From Chitinophagaceae bacterium (GTDB lineage Bacteria; Bacteroidota; Bacteroidia; Chitinophagales; Chitinophagaceae), in assembly GCA_016710165.1 (NCBI GenBank), contig JADJLJ010000001.1, positions 1,426,001 through 1,490,000 on the forward strand: DNA of 64,000 bases, given 5' to 3'. The notes under the pieces were generated by a model. That model was given only the letters and a program-made list of their open reading frames with translations. It was not told the DNA's origin and did not search any database. Each line of letters begins with the position of its first letter. The stretch's first letter is position 1. Of the stretch, positions 17,514 to 26,881 are shown piece after piece. A program made the translations under genes and the position numbers.

Positions 17514-18130
17514 TTATTTTTGAATTAAAACAATAGAACCGTTGTGGCCCGGTACGGAGCCGCTGATCAATATGTAATTTTTCTCCGGGAAGATCTTCAC
17601 CACTTTCAGGCCTTTCATGGTAACCCTGTCCTGCCCCATACGGCCGGCCATACGCATACCCTTGAATACACGGCTGGCATCGGATGAGTTACCGATAGAA
17701 CCGGGGCCCTTTGACGGTCGTGCTGTCCGTGAGACTGCTCACCCACACCGCTGAATCCATGACGACGTACAACACCCTGGAATCCTTTTCCTTTGGTGGT
17801 TCCAACCACTTCAACCTGATCACCTTCGGTGAAAATGTCTACCGTGATGGTCTCGCCAACATTTTTGTCTGTTTCGCTATTGCGTATTTCTTTTACGAAT
17901 CTTTTAGGAGAGGTTTGCGCTTTGGCAAAGTGATTGGTCTCAGATTTTGTGGAGTGTTTTTCCTTCTTATCACCAAATGCTATCTGGAGAGCATTGTAGC
18001 CGTCGGTCTCAACGGTCTTCTTTTGTGTAACCACGCATGGGCCGGCCTCAATAATAGTAACAGCGGTCTGCTTGCCACTTACATCGAAGATACTCGTCAT
18101 GCCGATTTTCTTTCCAATAATACTTTTCAT
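17514..18130 (-). CDS. rplC: 50S ribosomal protein L3, frameshifted in this sequence
   Basis: L3 initiates 50S assembly and reaches the peptidyl transferase centre. The protein reads normally from MKSIIGKKIGMTSIF through VVRRHGFSGVGEQSHGQHDR to QRAP, then leaves frame. The true continuation (GSIGNSSDASRVFKGMRMAG, then MGQDRVTMKGLKV, ending GHNGSIVLIQK) is in the adjacent frame down to the TAA at 17514. Restoring one C after 17702 on the plus strand (ACCGGGG to ACCCGGGG) gives about 205 residues, the family length. As rplC is essential, an assembly indel is the likely cause. Confidence 0.94.
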
Positions 18131-18253
18131 TGTATCTTATTTATATCCAGCGCTCTCGCCTGGGGCGAGAGATAGATGTTCATTATTTTTTTCTTTTTAA
18201 GAACTTGCTATCTGCTTTTCTCCGTCCCGGTAGTTACCGGGAGAGAAAGTTCA

Positions 18254-18559
18254 TCAAGCTTTGATCTCAACATCCACACCACTTGGTAAGTCTAACTTAC
18301 TCAATGCATCCACCGTACGGCTGCTGCTGGTGTAAATGTCTAATAAACGCTTATGCGTACACAGTTGGAACTGCTCACGGGCTTTCTTGTTAACGTGAGG
18401 CGAACGCAATACCGTAAAGATTTTCTTATGCGTTGGCAACGGAATGGGTCCTGTTACAACGGCGCCGGTGCTGCGTACAGTTTTAACGATCTTTTCGGCT
18501 GATTTATCAACCAGGTTGTGGTCGTAAGACTGTAATTTGATTCTGATTCTCTGTGACAT
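18254..18559 (-). CDS. rpsJ: 30S ribosomal protein S10, first gene of the cluster
   Basis: 101 residues. MSQRIRIKLQSYDHNLVDKS, the S10 signature VRSTGAVVTGPIPLPT and the end LDLPSGVDVEIKA are canonical. S10 is part of the 30S head and is NusE in antitermination. It heads the operon behind the promoter at 18601-18631. fusA and tuf do not precede it. Confidence 0.98.
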   Translation of the reverse strand: MSQRIRIKLQSYDHNLVDKSAEKIVKTVRSTGAVVTGPIPLPTHKKIFTVLRSPHVNKKAREQFQLCTHKRLLDIYTSSSRTVDALSKLDLPSGVDVEIKA

Positions 18560-18600
18560 ATAAAAAGAACTTTTAAAATACCTTTTTTTAATTTGGAGTG

Positions 18601-18631
18601 CAAAGGTAGGGGTTGACAGGTAAACAGCAAA
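18601..18631 (-). promoter_or_regulatory. Bacteroidota-type promoter of the S10-spc operon
   Basis: On the minus strand TTTG, 19 bases, then TACCTTTG: a perfect match to the phylum's -33 TTTG / -7 TAnnTTTG consensus with standard spacing. Transcription would begin near 18594, about 35 bases before rpsJ. Confidence 0.8.
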
Positions 18632-18718
18632 AGAAAGGGGAAAGTTTTTTTAAATAAACCACGGTCCCGGGGAGATCTGGGGCATTAAGGAAGGAAATTT
18701 GCCGGGCAGTAGCTATGT

Positions 18719-19420
18719 TTAGTCCCTTTTGCTCACATTGCCGCCACTGCTTTCGGACTTAGTGACAGAAGCGGCCCCGTGATAATTGACCGTTCCGCCA
18801 CTGCTGGCATGGGCATCCAGTGTTACACTGGCATGCACCCGGGCCCCGGCCCCGCTGCTGACCTTTACTACGGTAATTTCACTTAAAAGGTCATACGACC
18901 TGATACTTGCTCCACTGGAAGCCTGGGCATGATAGGTACGGGTTTTACCATCCAGGTTAATCGTAGATCCGCTGCTGGCATCCGCCTCTATCTCGGGCGA
19001 ATCCACGTCGGCATCAATGGTTCCTGAACTGGAGGCATTAAATGTCAACCTTTCGCTTGATTTAATCACATCCTGCACTTTAACCCGGGCAGATGCGGAA
19101 GTGCTGATCTTCGTTAAAGAGGGGGTGGTTATATATACCTTCATGTGAACATCATGGTAGTTATGAAGGTCCCTGGTCCTGATCTTCAGCGTATTTCCGG
19201 AAACAACTGTCTCTATATACCTCATGATATTATCATCGGCTTCCAGTTTTACTTCCGTGGCAGGCCCGATCCTCACTTCCACATCAAAGTCGCCCCCCAC
19301 CGAAATGCCGGTAAAATCCCTCACCGAACGGTTTTCGGTAATGATATCCCCGCTCCCGGTGGTATAACTGCAGGAAGCCAGGCTGAAAACAACAATAAAA
19401 AGAAACAGGATCTGCTTCAT
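18719..19420 (-). CDS. head-GIN domain (DUF2807) lipoprotein
   Basis: 233 residues from the ATG at 19420, which begins MKQILFLFIVVFSLASC. This is a lipoprotein signal peptide with lipobox LASC, so the product is probably membrane-anchored. The rest is beta-helical: IITENRSVRDFTGISVGGDF, a repeating pattern of S-S-G-x-I/V motifs (ASSSGTIDADVDS, ASSGSTINLDG, SSGASIRSYD, ASSGGTVNYHGA). This matches the putative auto-transporter adhesin head-GIN domain. Its function is unknown. It lies alone, divergent from guaA by about 96 bp. Confidence 0.85.
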   Translation of the reverse strand: MKQILFLFIVVFSLASCSYTTGSGDIITENRSVRDFTGISVGGDFDVEVRIGPATEVKLEADDNIMRYIETVVSGNTLKIRTRDLHNYHDVHMKVYITTPSLTKISTSASARVKVQDVIKSSERLTFNASSSGTIDADVDSPEIEADASSGSTINLDGKTRTYHAQASSGASIRSYDLLSEITVVKVSSGAGARVHASVTLDAHASSGGTVNYHGAASVTKSESSGGNVSKRD

Positions 19421-19516
19421 GGCGTAAAAATTTATGTAAATATAATCATTCCGCAAAACCACCCTATCAATACAACAACAAAATCATCCCCGTAATTATT
19501 TACCTTCGCAGCCTAT

Positions 19517-21052
19517 ATGACTGAAAAGATTCTCATCCTTGATTTTGGTTCCCAATACACGCAACTCATTGCCCGTACGGTAAGAGAGCTGAATGTTTTT
19601 TGTGAGATCATCCCCTACAGCAAAGATATCCTGTACGAACCCGGGTTAAAGGGCATCATCCTCGGCGGCTCCCCTTTCTCTGTAAATGAAGAAAATGCCC
19701 CGGTGGTCGATGTAAGGTCCATGACTGAAAAAGTTCCGGTATTGGGCATTTGCTACGGGGCCCAGCTTACTGCAAAACTGTATGGCGGCCGGGTTGAGAA
19801 AAGCGATAAACGTGAATACGGCCGTGCCATTTTCAGTAAAGTAAAAGAAGATACCCTGCTGCAGAATATTTCCCCTGCTTCACAGGTTTGGATGAGCCAC
19901 AGCGATACCATTAAAGTATTACCGGAAGGATGTGAAATGCTGGGCACTACAGAAAGCATTCCCGTGGCCGCATTCCGCCAAAAAAATAACGGGACCTTCC
20001 CGCTCTATGGCCTGCAGTTCCATCCCGAAGTATACCATTCCACGGAAGGCAAGACCATCCTGAAGAATTTTCTGGTGAACGTCTGCCAGTGCAGCCAGGA
20101 CTGGACACCGGCACATTTTATAACGGAGACGGTAGAAAAATTAAAGGCGCAGATCGGGTATAAAAAAGTGATCATGGGGCTTAGTGGCGGGGTAGACAGT
20201 ACCGTTGCCGCCACCCTGATCCAGAAAGCCATTGGCGACAACCTGTACGGCATTTTTGTGGACAACGGCGTTTTACGCAAAAACGAGTTTGAAGATGTAT
20301 TGAACATTTACAATAAACTGGGTCTGCATGTTATCGGCGTGGATGCAAAAAAGCATTTTTACAAAAAGCTGGAAGGCAAAACAGACCCGGAAGAAAAACG
20401 CAAAGCAATCGGCGGGGCGTTCATAGAGATATTCGACCAGGAAGCACACAAAATTGAAGGGGTTGAACTTTTAGGCCAGGGCACCATTTACCCGGATGTG
20501 ATCGAATCCCTGTCTGTACACGGACCATCGGCAACCATTAAATCGCATCACAATGTTGGCGGATTGCCCGACAGCATGAAACTGGGATTGGTGGAACCCC
20601 TTCGTTCCCTGTTCAAGGATGAGGTAAGAAAAGTGGGGCTGGAACTGGGGATACCACATGAAATGCTCTTCCGTCATCCTTTCCCGGGACCGGGCCTTGG
20701 CATACGGATATTGGGAGAAATTACAGAAGAAAGGGTACGGTTATTGCAGGAAGCAGATGCTATTTACATCAATGGCCTGAAGAAACATGATTTATATGCA
20801 TCGGTCTGGCAGGCAGGCACCATTTTACTGCCTGTTAAAAGTGTTGGGGTGATGGGTGACGAGCGGACCTATGAATTCACGGTTGCATTAAGGGCCGTAA
20901 CATCGGTAGATGGCATGACAGCAGACTGGGCACATTTGCCCTATGATTTCTTAGCCGGCATATCCAATGAAATAATAAACAACGTAAAGGGAATAAACCG
21001 GGTAGTGTATGACATCAGCAGCAAGCCCCCTGCAACAATTGAGTGGGAGTAG
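19517..21052 (+). CDS. guaA: GMP synthase (glutamine-hydrolysing)
   Basis: 511 residues. It converts XMP to GMP using glutamine and ATP. The class I glutamine amidotransferase domain comes first, with nucleophile Cys79 (GICYGAQ) and His169/Glu171 (FHPEV). The ATP-pyrophosphatase domain follows, with the P-loop LSGGVDS at 223-228. The dimerisation domain ends VVYDISSKPPATIEWE, the canonical GuaA C terminus. A TACCTTCG box just before the start is one base from the -7 consensus. Confidence 0.98.
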   Translation: MTEKILILDFGSQYTQLIARTVRELNVFCEIIPYSKDILYEPGLKGIILGGSPFSVNEENAPVVDVRSMTEKVPVLGICYGAQLTAKLYGGRVEKSDKREYGRAIFSKVKEDTLLQNISPASQVWMSHSDTIKVLPEGCEMLGTTESIPVAAFRQKNNGTFPLYGLQFHPEVYHSTEGKTILKNFLVNVCQCSQDWTPAHFITETVEKLKAQIGYKKVIMGLSGGVDSTVAATLIQKAIGDNLYGIFVDNGVLRKNEFEDVLNIYNKLGLHVIGVDAKKHFYKKLEGKTDPEEKRKAIGGAFIEIFDQEAHKIEGVELLGQGTIYPDVIESLSVHGPSATIKSHHNVGGLPDSMKLGLVEPLRSLFKDEVRKVGLELGIPHEMLFRHPFPGPGLGIRILGEITEERVRLLQEADAIYINGLKKHDLYASVWQAGTILLPVKSVGVMGDERTYEFTVALRAVTSVDGMTADWAHLPYDFLAGISNEIINNVKGINRVVYDISSKPPATIEWE

Positions 21053-21063
21053 ATAATGAAGCA

Positions 21064-21079
21064 CCTGCCGGCAGGCAGG
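21064..21079. repeat. CCTGCCGGCAGGCAGG palindrome between guaA and the next gene
   Basis: CCTGCCGGCAGG is palindromic with an extra CAGG. It is a shortened copy of the 20-bp element at 63008-63027. Confidence 0.65.
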
Positions 21080-21099
21080 TTAAAAATGAAGCATTAAAA

Positions 21100-22293
21100 A
21101 TGAAGAAGAGATTCTTAACAGCTGGGTTATTTTTCATCGCGTTTTTTGATTTTACCAGCGCCCGTGCACAGGTTGATTCCCTGAAAAAATCGACTTTGAA
21201 GATCGGCATCTTTGCCCCGCTTTATCTTGACTCTGTATTCAGCAACAATACATTCCGGTATAAACAAAACTTACCCAGGTTCATCATGCCCGCCGTGGAT
21301 TTTGTAAGAGGTGCACAACTGGCGCTGGATAGCCTGCAGGCAGGCGATGATTATATGGAGGCGAGCATTTACGATACAAAATCATACACGCAACCCGTTT
21401 CCTGGCTTATCCAGAATAAAAAACTGGACAGCCTGCAGCTTATCATAGGCAGCGTGAAGGACGCCGAATATTTTCAACTGGCCGGGTTTGCACTTCAAAA
21501 GAACATCCCGTTCATCTCGGCCACCTATCCCAATGATGCAGGGATAACCCGGAACCCCTTCCTGGTCATCGTGAACTCCACCCTGCGGTCGCATTGTGAA
21601 GCCATCTTCAGTTATATCCTGCAGAAACATGGTACCGACAGGATATACCTCTGCCGCCGGAAAGGGGTACAGGAAGACATGGTGGCATCTTATTTCAAAC
21701 AAATAAATGAACAGGATGGTAAACCGTTGCTGCCCATCGAAACGCTTTATTTTGAAAATAACCCGACTGCTGCTTTCCTTAAATCAAAACTCGACAGCAA
21801 CCAGAACAGTATCCTGATCGGCGCCAGCCTGGATGAGACATTTGCGGGAAATATATCAAAGGCCTGCTTTGAACTTCATAGAACCTATCCCCTGACACTC
21901 ATTGGTATGCCAACCTGGGATGGCTTTGCCGCACTGGGCAGGAAGAATGAGCTGGTTGACTTCCCGGTCTATTACACGACCCCTTATTTCAATAATAAAA
22001 CAGACGACTACAGCAAATGGGTCACGGAAAGCTACCGGAAAAAATATAAGACCTACCCCGGAGACATGGTGTTCAAAGGATTTGAAACGGTATATTTATT
22101 TACAAGGTTGCTGGCAAAGCACGGAGACAACTTTATGAATAATGTCAACGATAAGAATTTTAAAGTGATAAGCGATTATAACTTCCGGCCGGTGATGCTG
22201 AAAAAAGAAAATACGGTGCCCGATTATTTTGAGAACAAGCACCTCTACATCATTAAACTGGTGAACGGGGCCGCTACCAAAGCCTGGCAATAA
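21100..22293 (+). CDS. periplasmic ligand-binding protein, ABC substrate-binding/type 1 fold
   Basis: 397 residues from the ATG at 21100, giving the signal peptide MKKRFLTAGLFFIAFFDF...ARA. The upstream in-frame part is only repeat sequence. The mature part resembles branched-chain-amino-acid-type binding proteins: LKIGIFAPLYLDS, VDFVRGAQLALDSL, IIGSVKDAEYFQLAGFALQ, IPFISATYPNDAG, and a late segment KYKTYPGDMVFKGFETVYLF. No ABC permease or ATPase is nearby, so transport is not supported. The gene follows guaA by 47 bp and may share its transcript. The ligand is unknown. Confidence 0.75.
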   Translation: MKKRFLTAGLFFIAFFDFTSARAQVDSLKKSTLKIGIFAPLYLDSVFSNNTFRYKQNLPRFIMPAVDFVRGAQLALDSLQAGDDYMEASIYDTKSYTQPVSWLIQNKKLDSLQLIIGSVKDAEYFQLAGFALQKNIPFISATYPNDAGITRNPFLVIVNSTLRSHCEAIFSYILQKHGTDRIYLCRRKGVQEDMVASYFKQINEQDGKPLLPIETLYFENNPTAAFLKSKLDSNQNSILIGASLDETFAGNISKACFELHRTYPLTLIGMPTWDGFAALGRKNELVDFPVYYTTPYFNNKTDDYSKWVTESYRKKYKTYPGDMVFKGFETVYLFTRLLAKHGDNFMNNVNDKNFKVISDYNFRPVMLKKENTVPDYFENKHLYIIKLVNGAATKAWQ

Positions 22294-22322
22294 AAAAAAC
22301 CGGAACAATGTTCCGGTTTTTT
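22294..22322. terminator. bidirectional terminator
   Basis: AAAAAACCGGAACA and TGTTCCGGTTTTTT form a perfect stem with A and T tracts on both sides, between two convergent genes. Confidence 0.85.
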
Positions 22323-22328
22323 ATTCAT

Positions 22329-22826
22329 TTATTTTACAAGATGTTTCCGTTGTATTGTATACAGTATGATAAACAGTACAGGAAAGATCATGAAGTAGGC
22401 AAAAATGGTTTTAAAGAACACCGGCAGGAAGATAATGGTACCTATCCAGGGAAGTATTTCACCAATGAGCCACAGTGTATAGCCCTCCTTTTTCAGTTTA
22501 CGCATTTGTAAAGCACCGTACACACATAGCAAGACACCCACCAGGCCAAATATGAAAAGGGGTATTTTGTTATCAAGGGCCTTTACCATCATATCATGAA
22601 CATCGGGACCTGCAAGCTTTTTGGCCCAGGCGGGAGCCTCAGCAAGTTTTTCCTGGTTCTTTTCAAATTCATCCAGGGCCTTTCTCCCGGAAATGAAATT
22701 TGATACGGTATTGTATAACTCCCAGGCAGATCCTATAAACGTTAAAATGGTCAGTACATTTAAACCGGATGGCAGTTTTTTGGGTTCTTCAGCAATCAGA
22801 ACATCGGTAGTGTTTTCCTGGTTCAT
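22329..22826 (-). CDS. hypothetical integral membrane protein
   Basis: 165 residues, not recognised. After a polar N terminus, one membrane segment (NVLTILTFIGSAWELYNTV) is followed by a charged loop of about 55 residues. Then come three more membrane segments (FIFGLVGVLLCVYGALQM, YTLWLIGEILPWIGTIIFL and the final FMIFPVLFIILYTI). The pattern resembles small uncharacterised Bacteroidota membrane proteins. It lies alone between two terminator-like regions. Confidence 0.65.
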   Translation of the reverse strand: MNQENTTDVLIAEEPKKLPSGLNVLTILTFIGSAWELYNTVSNFISGRKALDEFEKNQEKLAEAPAWAKKLAGPDVHDMMVKALDNKIPLFIFGLVGVLLCVYGALQMRKLKKEGYTLWLIGEILPWIGTIIFLPVFFKTIFAYFMIFPVLFIILYTIQRKHLVK

Positions 22827-22905
22827 AGTTTTTTTCTTTACAAGATAATATGTTTGTTTCTTAAATCAAAACAGCCCATGTTAAGCATGTGAACATCCGT
22901 CAAAA

Positions 22906-25368
22906 TTATGCCCGCCGCTTCCGCAGTTTCAGGTAGTCGATAAAGTAAACGATCTTTACCGTGATCTCGTTGCTGTGCGGATTATCGATCACCTTGCCAA
23001 AGTTCTTTATGTAGGTGCTGTTGGCATAGGCATCGATCATCACATTGCTGCCCAACGCATTTTTCCAGGCAATGGTGAGGCGGCTCCCCGGTAAAAAATC
23101 CCAGGTGTAGAACATATCCACATTGAACGTGTTGAAGTTCAGGTTCTGGTTTGGTATGAAGGCAACTTCATCCCAGTAACCATCCGGTTTCAGGTTGTAA
23201 AAATTGGTGTTGCTGAGTAAGGACCAGTAGTGACGCATGCGGATGTTCACGTTCATTCTTGAAGTGAAATTATACTGGCCGCTTAAAACAGCCGTATTGG
23301 TCTTTACATTACGCCTGGCGATCACGGGCGACCCGTCGGGATTGGTGATGAATGACCAGCCCCAGTTGCCCCTGTCCCGCAGGATATTCATACTGGCGCT
23401 GAACTGCAGCTTGTCGCTGAGGCGGTACCTCAAACCCAGGTTGCTTGCCCAATAAGGATCCTTCGGCAACGGAGATTCTGCCCCGCCGATCTCCCAGCTG
23501 AAAAAAAGTTTTTTCCGGCTGTCCGAACTTCCGGCAATACCAAGATAATAATAAGGCGTCCGCCTGAGAAAATACCCGGTGTAAACATTCGAATGAACAA
23601 AATAATCCTTGTTCCAGGCCGGGCTGCTTTGAAAAGAAAAGGACAGGTCCCAGAAATTCCTGAACAGGAAAAAAGCCCTTGCATTCACCTGGAAACTTGC
23701 CCATTCAAAAGGTTTATACAGGTACACATTATTGAAACTAACCCGGTAGGAATGATTGAGAAAATACCGGGTGGGCCTGATGATGTTGTAACTTATATTT
23801 CCGTTGTACTCAAATGAATTGTTGTTTTGAATGAACCCCAGGTCGTTGGGATCGTATTGGTCACTTTCCACGGCCACATTGGCCCGGTACTGGATCACAC
23901 CGCTTACTTTTCCAAACCCGGCCACCGAGGTGAACCCGTTCTTATTGCCTTGCTTTCCCCATATGGTACTGTACCTGTTTGTAAGGGAGAAATTATAGTT
24001 GTTATGCCTGTCAAACAATGAAATATCCAGGCTGCTTACATTGGCATTGCGGCTGTTGCCCCTGCGCAACACATTGGTATTGGTGAAACTTACCGATGAC
24101 CGGTGCTTCAGGGCCTGGTCAAACACGATTATATTATAGTTGGTAAGCGGTTCGGTTAAAATACTTGAATCCTTCCCGGTATTCACGTTCTGTATCTTCG
24201 CATACATGGGTGCAGATACGGCATTGAATATTCCGATACCCAGGTTCCTTTTTGTACGGCCGGAAATTTTGGTGGCATTGTACAATCTTGTTATACCCGG
24301 GTTTTTAACGATGCGGTAATCGGGATTATCCCCGTATTCACTTAAAACGTATGATGCAAGCCCGGGTGCATTCCCGATCCGGCGTGAATAGAAGAGCCCG
24401 GCTTTATTAAAAAGCTCTGTTCCTTCCGTAAAGAAAGGCCGGTAATCATCAAACTTTACCTGGAAGGGAGAAAGGTTGAGAAATACATTATCACTTTGTA
24501 CCTGGGCAAAATCCGGTATCAGGGTCATGTCGAGAGTAAACCCTTCATTGATGCCGTATTTAACATCCATTCCCCCGCTTTTGAGGAACTCGGTCACATC
24601 CCCCTTGCCGGTGGGTGATACCCGGAATCCCCCGGACAGGTAAGGCAGGAAGGATAAACGGACCGGTGGCTTTATATTACTTAAGCCCTTCCAGATGCCC
24701 CACTGGTTCAGTTCACCGCTGATGTTGGGATTGATAGGGCTCCAGATGCTGTTCTCATTCTCTGAACGGGTGAAACGGCCGAAATTCAGTCCCCAATCCT
24801 GGATCTCTTTATTTGAAAATCGGATAGCGCTTAATGGTATCCGGATCTCTGCCACCCACCCATCCGCTTTTATATTTATCTTACTTTCCCAGACAGCATC
24901 CCAGCTGGCGTCGGTAACCACTCCCCCGTTATTACTACCACTTTGAGATTGTTTGGCATCGCCCTGGACATTTGCGGCCGTTACCCGGAAGATAAATGCA
25001 TTCTGATGATCAAGATAGGTATCGAAACCAACGGCAAAAATGTCTACGTCCTGCCGGTCGATCACATCCCGGGCAGTAAGCTGTTTACGAATGGTTGCCG
25101 GGTCCTGGTACATATATGCACAAACATAAATGGCCGTGTTGTCGTAAGCGATCCTTACATCGGTCTTATGGGTGGAAGGCCTGCCGAAGACGGGCTGGGA
25201 AGTGATGAAGTCACCGGTCTTTTCCATGGACCGCCATGCATCGTCATCCAGGTACCCGTCAATTTTAACCGGCTTGCTTATCTTGATGGCGGGAATACTC
25301 CTTACCTGGCCATGCGTGACAGAGACGAATAGATAAAGTCCGGCAGTTAAAATGAGGCGTATAACCAT
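22906..25368 (-). CDS. DUF5916 protein with CBM9-like domain
   Basis: About 820 residues. The signal peptide (MVIRLILTAGLYLFVSVTHG) is followed by a carbohydrate-binding family 9-like domain at about 30-230 (IDGYLDDDAWRSMEKTGDF, VRIAYDNTAIYVCAYMY, VAEIRIPLSAIRFS). A long C-terminal DUF5916 region rich in beta strands and aromatic residues follows, which resembles an outer-membrane barrel. It ends in basic residues without a T9SS domain. The substrate is unknown. The ATG at 25368 (or 25383) fits the signal peptide. Transcribed alone. Confidence 0.85.
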   Translation of the reverse strand: MVIRLILTAGLYLFVSVTHGQVRSIPAIKISKPVKIDGYLDDDAWRSMEKTGDFITSQPVFGRPSTHKTDVRIAYDNTAIYVCAYMYQDPATIRKQLTARDVIDRQDVDIFAVGFDTYLDHQNAFIFRVTAANVQGDAKQSQSGSNNGGVVTDASWDAVWESKINIKADGWVAEIRIPLSAIRFSNKEIQDWGLNFGRFTRSENENSIWSPINPNISGELNQWGIWKGLSNIKPPVRLSFLPYLSGGFRVSPTGKGDVTEFLKSGGMDVKYGINEGFTLDMTLIPDFAQVQSDNVFLNLSPFQVKFDDYRPFFTEGTELFNKAGLFYSRRIGNAPGLASYVLSEYGDNPDYRIVKNPGITRLYNATKISGRTKRNLGIGIFNAVSAPMYAKIQNVNTGKDSSILTEPLTNYNIIVFDQALKHRSSVSFTNTNVLRRGNSRNANVSSLDISLFDRHNNYNFSLTNRYSTIWGKQGNKNGFTSVAGFGKVSGVIQYRANVAVESDQYDPNDLGFIQNNNSFEYNGNISYNIIRPTRYFLNHSYRVSFNNVYLYKPFEWASFQVNARAFFLFRNFWDLSFSFQSSPAWNKDYFVHSNVYTGYFLRRTPYYYLGIAGSSDSRKKLFFSWEIGGAESPLPKDPYWASNLGLRYRLSDKLQFSASMNILRDRGNWGWSFITNPDGSPVIARRNVKTNTAVLSGQYNFTSRMNVNIRMRHYWSLLSNTNFYNLKPDGYWDEVAFIPNQNLNFNTFNVDMFYTWDFLPGSRLTIAWKNALGSNVMIDAYANSTYIKNFGKVIDNPHSNEITVKIVYFIDYLKLRKRRA

Positions 25369-25444
25369 TTGAATATCCGTCAAAGATAATTTAATCCATA
25401 TTAAGAGGCCAGTTATGGATTGTTTGCAGACAGATTACTACTTG

Positions 25445-26674
25445 CTATAGACGCCGGCGTTTCATTTCTTTTTTTATCAGGCTCAATTCCCGGCCGGTTT
25501 GTCCCGAAACGGAACTGTTTTCCTGGGCACGCCGCATCAGGTATGGTATCACGTCCTTGATGGGACCAAAAGGCAGGTACTTGCTTACCGAGCAACCGGA
25601 CCTGGCCAGGTTGAAAGTGATGTTATCACTCATCCCATAAAGCTGGGAGAAATGAACATGCCGGTGGTTGTGGGGCAATCCTTTTTTATCGAGCAGTTGG
25701 GTGGTATATAAATTACTCTGTTCATTATGGGAAGCAACGATGAGTGCAATTTTGTCAAGATGCTCCACACAATACTCCACGGCAGCATTGTAATCCCGGT
25801 CGCAGGCTTCTTTATCCGGTTGTATGGGCGACTGGTAATTCATAGCTGCTGCCCGGGCCCTTTCTTTTTCCATATAGGCACCTCGTACCAGCTTGGCTCC
25901 CAGGACAAAATCCCTTTCTACCGCCGCTGCATGGCTATCCCGTAAGAACTGAAGCCTGTCGTGCCGGTATAATTGAAGCGTGTTATAAACCACCGCTTTT
26001 TCCCTGTTGAATATATCCATCATCAAAATGGTGAGGGCGTCCACGGGATCCTGTATCCAGGTTTCTTCTGCATCAATCAAAACACCCACATTTTTCTTAT
26101 TCCCCTCTTCACATACCTGCTGCGTACGCAGCCTTACCCGGTGCCATTCATCTCTTTCCTCCGGGGATAAAGCGCTTACCGCGTTGAGGTACCTTTTTAT
26201 CAGGCTGCCGGGAAGGCTGCTCATGATGCCGTGCAGTTTTTCCAACAGTGCAAACCGTGCAAAGCCCGTTACCTTAACGCTCATAAAAGGAATATTGGGC
26301 TGCGTGGAAGCATACGCGATCACCTTTTTAAACTCATCCCGTGCGTGTTCAAAATTCGCTTCCCCTTCTTTACCTTCCACACCATAATCCAATATTACCT
26401 CCACCTTGTATTTTTCCAGTTTATTTACAACCCGGGCTGTTTCTTCCAGGGTTTCTCCGCCAACAAATTGCTGGAAGATCGTTTTCCGTATCACCGTTTT
26501 TGTAAGCGGTATTTGCCATTTAATGGCAACGGGCGTGATCTTCAGCCCTGCTTTTACCAGCCAGGGCTTACCCATCATCCCAAAAAGAAAGTGGGCTTTT
26601 TTTAATTCACCGTCTGATTTTGCGGCAAAGGCACATTCTGTATTATCGAAAAAAACCGGAGCTGGATCATTCAT
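25445..26674 (-). CDS. proline dehydrogenase
   Basis: About 409 residues. It is the FAD-dependent first step of proline catabolism, giving pyrroline-5-carboxylate. FAD and substrate-binding segments of the PRODH barrel are present: VEVILDYGVEGKEGE, VLIDAEETWIQDP, KLVRGAYMEKERARA, IVASHNEQSN and the C-terminal YLPFGPIKDVIPYLMRRAQENSS with the substrate-binding RR pair. It is the stand-alone enzyme, not a PutA fusion. No P5C dehydrogenase is adjacent. Confidence 0.92.
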   Translation of the reverse strand: MNDPAPVFFDNTECAFAAKSDGELKKAHFLFGMMGKPWLVKAGLKITPVAIKWQIPLTKTVIRKTIFQQFVGGETLEETARVVNKLEKYKVEVILDYGVEGKEGEANFEHARDEFKKVIAYASTQPNIPFMSVKVTGFARFALLEKLHGIMSSLPGSLIKRYLNAVSALSPEERDEWHRVRLRTQQVCEEGNKKNVGVLIDAEETWIQDPVDALTILMMDIFNREKAVVYNTLQLYRHDRLQFLRDSHAAAVERDFVLGAKLVRGAYMEKERARAAAMNYQSPIQPDKEACDRDYNAAVEYCVEHLDKIALIVASHNEQSNLYTTQLLDKKGLPHNHRHVHFSQLYGMSDNITFNLARSGCSVSKYLPFGPIKDVIPYLMRRAQENSSVSGQTGRELSLIKKEMKRRRL

Positions 26675-26857
26675 ATATAGCAATTCAATGACCGAAATTC
26701 GAAAAACGAAGACGAACTGCCAAATAATTAAGCATAATTGATATCATATTTTTTGCTGCCGGAAATTGGTAAAGAGCAAAACATCCAATGACCGCCATCC
26801 CGGGTGATCGCAAAGCCATCCTTTCGTTCGGGTTCCGTCACCGGAAATAAATCCGCT

Positions 26858-26865
26858 TATCTTTG
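26858..26865 (+). promoter_or_regulatory. TATCTTTG -7 element before the thioesterase
   Basis: An exact TAnnTTTG match 16 bp before the ATG, implying a very short leader. I see no clear -33 TTTG, so support is moderate. Confidence 0.4.
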
Positions 26866-26881
26866 CAAAAAAAAATCTGCC

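Noticed and set aside
21100..22293. Complete ABC importer next to guaA
   Set aside because: No permease or ATPase genes flank the binding protein.
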